DNA of 8,517 bases from Aquificaceae bacterium (GTDB lineage Bacteria > Aquificota > Aquificia > Aquificales > Aquificaceae): the NCBI GenBank assembly GCA_015490215.1, contig WFYH01000122.1, forward strand, positions 1-8,517. Direction: 5' to 3'. Each line of letters begins with the position of its first letter. Within the stretch, counting starts at the first letter, position 1. Shown here one piece after another: positions 7,211 through 8,517 of the stretch. The translations under genes and the position numbers were made by a program. Below the pieces are notes generated by a model. It saw nothing but the letters and a program-made list of their open reading frames with translations. It made no database searches and was not told the DNA's origin.

Positions 7211-8517
7211 TCAGCCTACCACTTCGTAGCGCCTGTATTTGAACCTTGCTCCGAGATCCTCCACGAGTTTCTTTGTCTTTTCCATATCAACCCCCGGGTA
7301 GTCAACCGCAGAGACGATAACCTCAAACCCCTCCTTCAGGGCAGTTTTTATAAAGTCTATGACCCTATCAAAGGCATCCTCTTGAGCGGGTTTGCATACC
7401 CTGTTGTAGGTTTCCCTATCGGGTGCGTTCAGAGATACGGACCACACGTCAACGAGACCTTTAAGCTCTCTCAGTTTCTCCTTGGGCAGGAAGGTGAACA
7501 TAAGGCCGTTGGTGTCTACCCTTACCCTGCCCCCCTTTGACTTGACGTATTTAGCCACCTCCTCCAGGGCGGAAAACCTAAGTGTCGGCTCCCCATAACC
7601 GCAAAAGACCACCTCTTCATACCTTTTGGGATCTCCTATCTCACGTATGATCTCTTCCACCGAAGGATCCCTTGAGACCCAAACCCAGTAGCCCTTTACC
7701 ATAAAGTTCCTCTCCCTTTCCCTCTGACAGAAAACACAGTGCAGGTTGCACTTGTTGGTGAGGTTTATGTAAAGCTTTCCGTTTATCACATAGGTGATAG
7801 TTTCCTTCTTAGGAGGACCGTTGAGGTTCAGTATCAGCTTGGCATTCTCTGAGGTCATCCTGTCTACATCTTCAAGGGAGGTGTTGGGAAGAAGCTCCGC
7901 AAGGACCTTGGCTGTGTGCCATATGTAAGGGGGTTTGTTGGGTTTACCCCTCACGGGCTGGGGTGCCAGAAAGGGAGCGTCCGTTTCAAGGAGTATCCTC
8001 GTTGTGGGTGTTCTGCTTGCCACGTCCCTGACACTTTGGGCATTCTTGTAGGTTAGGATGCCCGAATAGGAGATGTAAAAGCCCAAATCCACCGCCTTTT
8101 TCATGGTTTCGTAAGAACCCGTAAAGCAATGCATTATCCCACCCACCTCGTAGGCTCTCTCCTCTTTGAGGATCTCCAAGGTCTTTTCTTCTGCATCCCT
8201 CATGTGGACCACTATTGGAAGCCCCAACTCTACCGCTATAGCTATCTGCTTTCTGAAGATGTCTTCCTGTTTCTTCGGGTCCGAGTAGTTCTTGTAAAAG
8301 TCAAGCCCCATCTCACCCAGAGCCTTAACCTTGGGACTGCTGCGGGCAACCTCTTTTAACCATTTAAGATCCTCGTCGGTTACTCTGTCAGCCTCGTGGG
8401 GATGAAAGCCCACAGCGCAGTAAACGTGATCGTTTTCCTGAGAGAGCCTGAGGGCGTTCTTTATGGTTTTCCTGTCGTAGCCTACCGTGAGCAGAAACTC
8501 TAGGGAATTGTCTTTTA
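7211..8517 (-). CDS. TatD-family metal hydrolase fused to a radical SAM domain, 5' end beyond the window
   Basis: The reading frame is open to the window edge and gives 434 visible residues; an in-frame GTG at 8411-8413 is internal, because TatD-like sequence (LLTVGYDRKTI) continues upstream. The first part (about 1-230 visible) is a TatD nuclease-type TIM barrel: VGFHPHEA, ALGEMGLDFY (metal Glu), VVHMRDA (metal His), MHCFTGSYE and ETDAPFLAP (metal Asp). The N-terminal HxH motif lies outside the window. The second part is a radical SAM domain of about 190 residues beginning YVINGKLYINLTNKCNLHC; the 4Fe-4S motif is CNLHCVFC (Cx3Cx2C), then FCGYGEPTLR binds SAM and VDTNGL and WSVSLNAPDRETY follow. 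TatD proteins act as metal-dependent 3'-5' exonucleases; the radical SAM substrate is unknown. TatD-linked radical SAM proteins are known as a family. It heads the visible part of the operon. Confidence 0.92.
   Translation of the reverse strand, partial: KDNSLEFLLTVGYDRKTIKNALRLSQENDHVYCAVGFHPHEADRVTDEDLKWLKEVARSSPKVKALGEMGLDFYKNYSDPKKQEDIFRKQIAIAVELGLPIVVHMRDAEEKTLEILKEERAYEVGGIMHCFTGSYETMKKAVDLGFYISYSGILTYKNAQSVRDVASRTPTTRILLETDAPFLAPQPVRGKPNKPPYIWHTAKVLAELLPNTSLEDVDRMTSENAKLILNLNGPPKKETITYVINGKLYINLTNKCNLHCVFCQRERERNFMVKGYWVWVSRDPSVEEIIREIGDPKRYEEVVFCGYGEPTLRFSALEEVAKYVKSKGGRVRVDTNGLMFTFLPKEKLRELKGLVDVWSVSLNAPDRETYNRVCKPAQEDAFDRVIDFIKTALKEGFEVIVSAVDYPGVDMEKTKKLVEDLGARFKYRRYEVVG

Noticed and set aside
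7211..8413. TatD-rSAM protein starting at GTG 8413
   Set aside because: The frame remains open to the window edge and encodes TatD-like sequence upstream, so this GTG is an internal valine codon.

Overview
The window comes from a compact bacterial genome. Ile ATA and Arg AGA/AGG codons are frequent, the proteins are rich in Glu and Lys, and genes overlap or abut almost everywhere. Together with the gene content this suggests a thermophile of the Aquificales (Hydrogenobacter/Thermocrinis type). That is an inference from style, not from a marker gene.

Layout. On the + strand, positions 1-177 hold the C-terminal 58 residues of a penicillin-binding protein 2 transpeptidase. A non-coding gap of 134 bases follows, with a textbook sigma-70 promoter and a strong Shine-Dalgarno (SD) site. 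Next is an Hsp20 small heat-shock protein (312-746). Everything from 739 to the right edge lies on the minus strand and reads as one operon of at least eight genes, with no gap over 13 bases. In transcription order these are: a TatD-radical SAM fusion (5' end outside the window), a CHASE2 adenylate cyclase, a metallo-beta-lactamase-fold protein resembling 3',5'-cyclic-nucleotide phosphodiesterases, a cyclic-nucleotide-binding Crp-like protein, glutamyl-tRNA reductase (hemA), a stand-alone Lrp/AsnC ligand-binding (RAM) domain, a 57-residue protein resembling DUF2283, and murA. The murA and hsp20 genes converge and their 3' ends overlap by 8 bases.

The most interesting point is that three consecutive genes look like a complete cAMP circuit: a membrane sensor cyclase that makes cAMP, an enzyme predicted to degrade it, and a receptor predicted to bind it. 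Cyclase and phosphodiesterase are joined by a TGATG stop/start overlap. The circuit sits directly ahead of hemA, the committed step of tetrapyrrole synthesis, so co-expression with haem synthesis is likely; direct regulation of haem synthesis is only a hypothesis. The receptor's DNA-recognition helix has lost the arginines used by E. coli CRP, so its output may not be classical CRP-type transcription control. The cyclase carries Thr where class IIIa enzymes have Asp (class IIIb). That class includes bicarbonate-stimulated cyclases, which would make sense in a CO2-fixing organism.

No RNA genes, CRISPR arrays, insertion sequences or attachment sites were seen.
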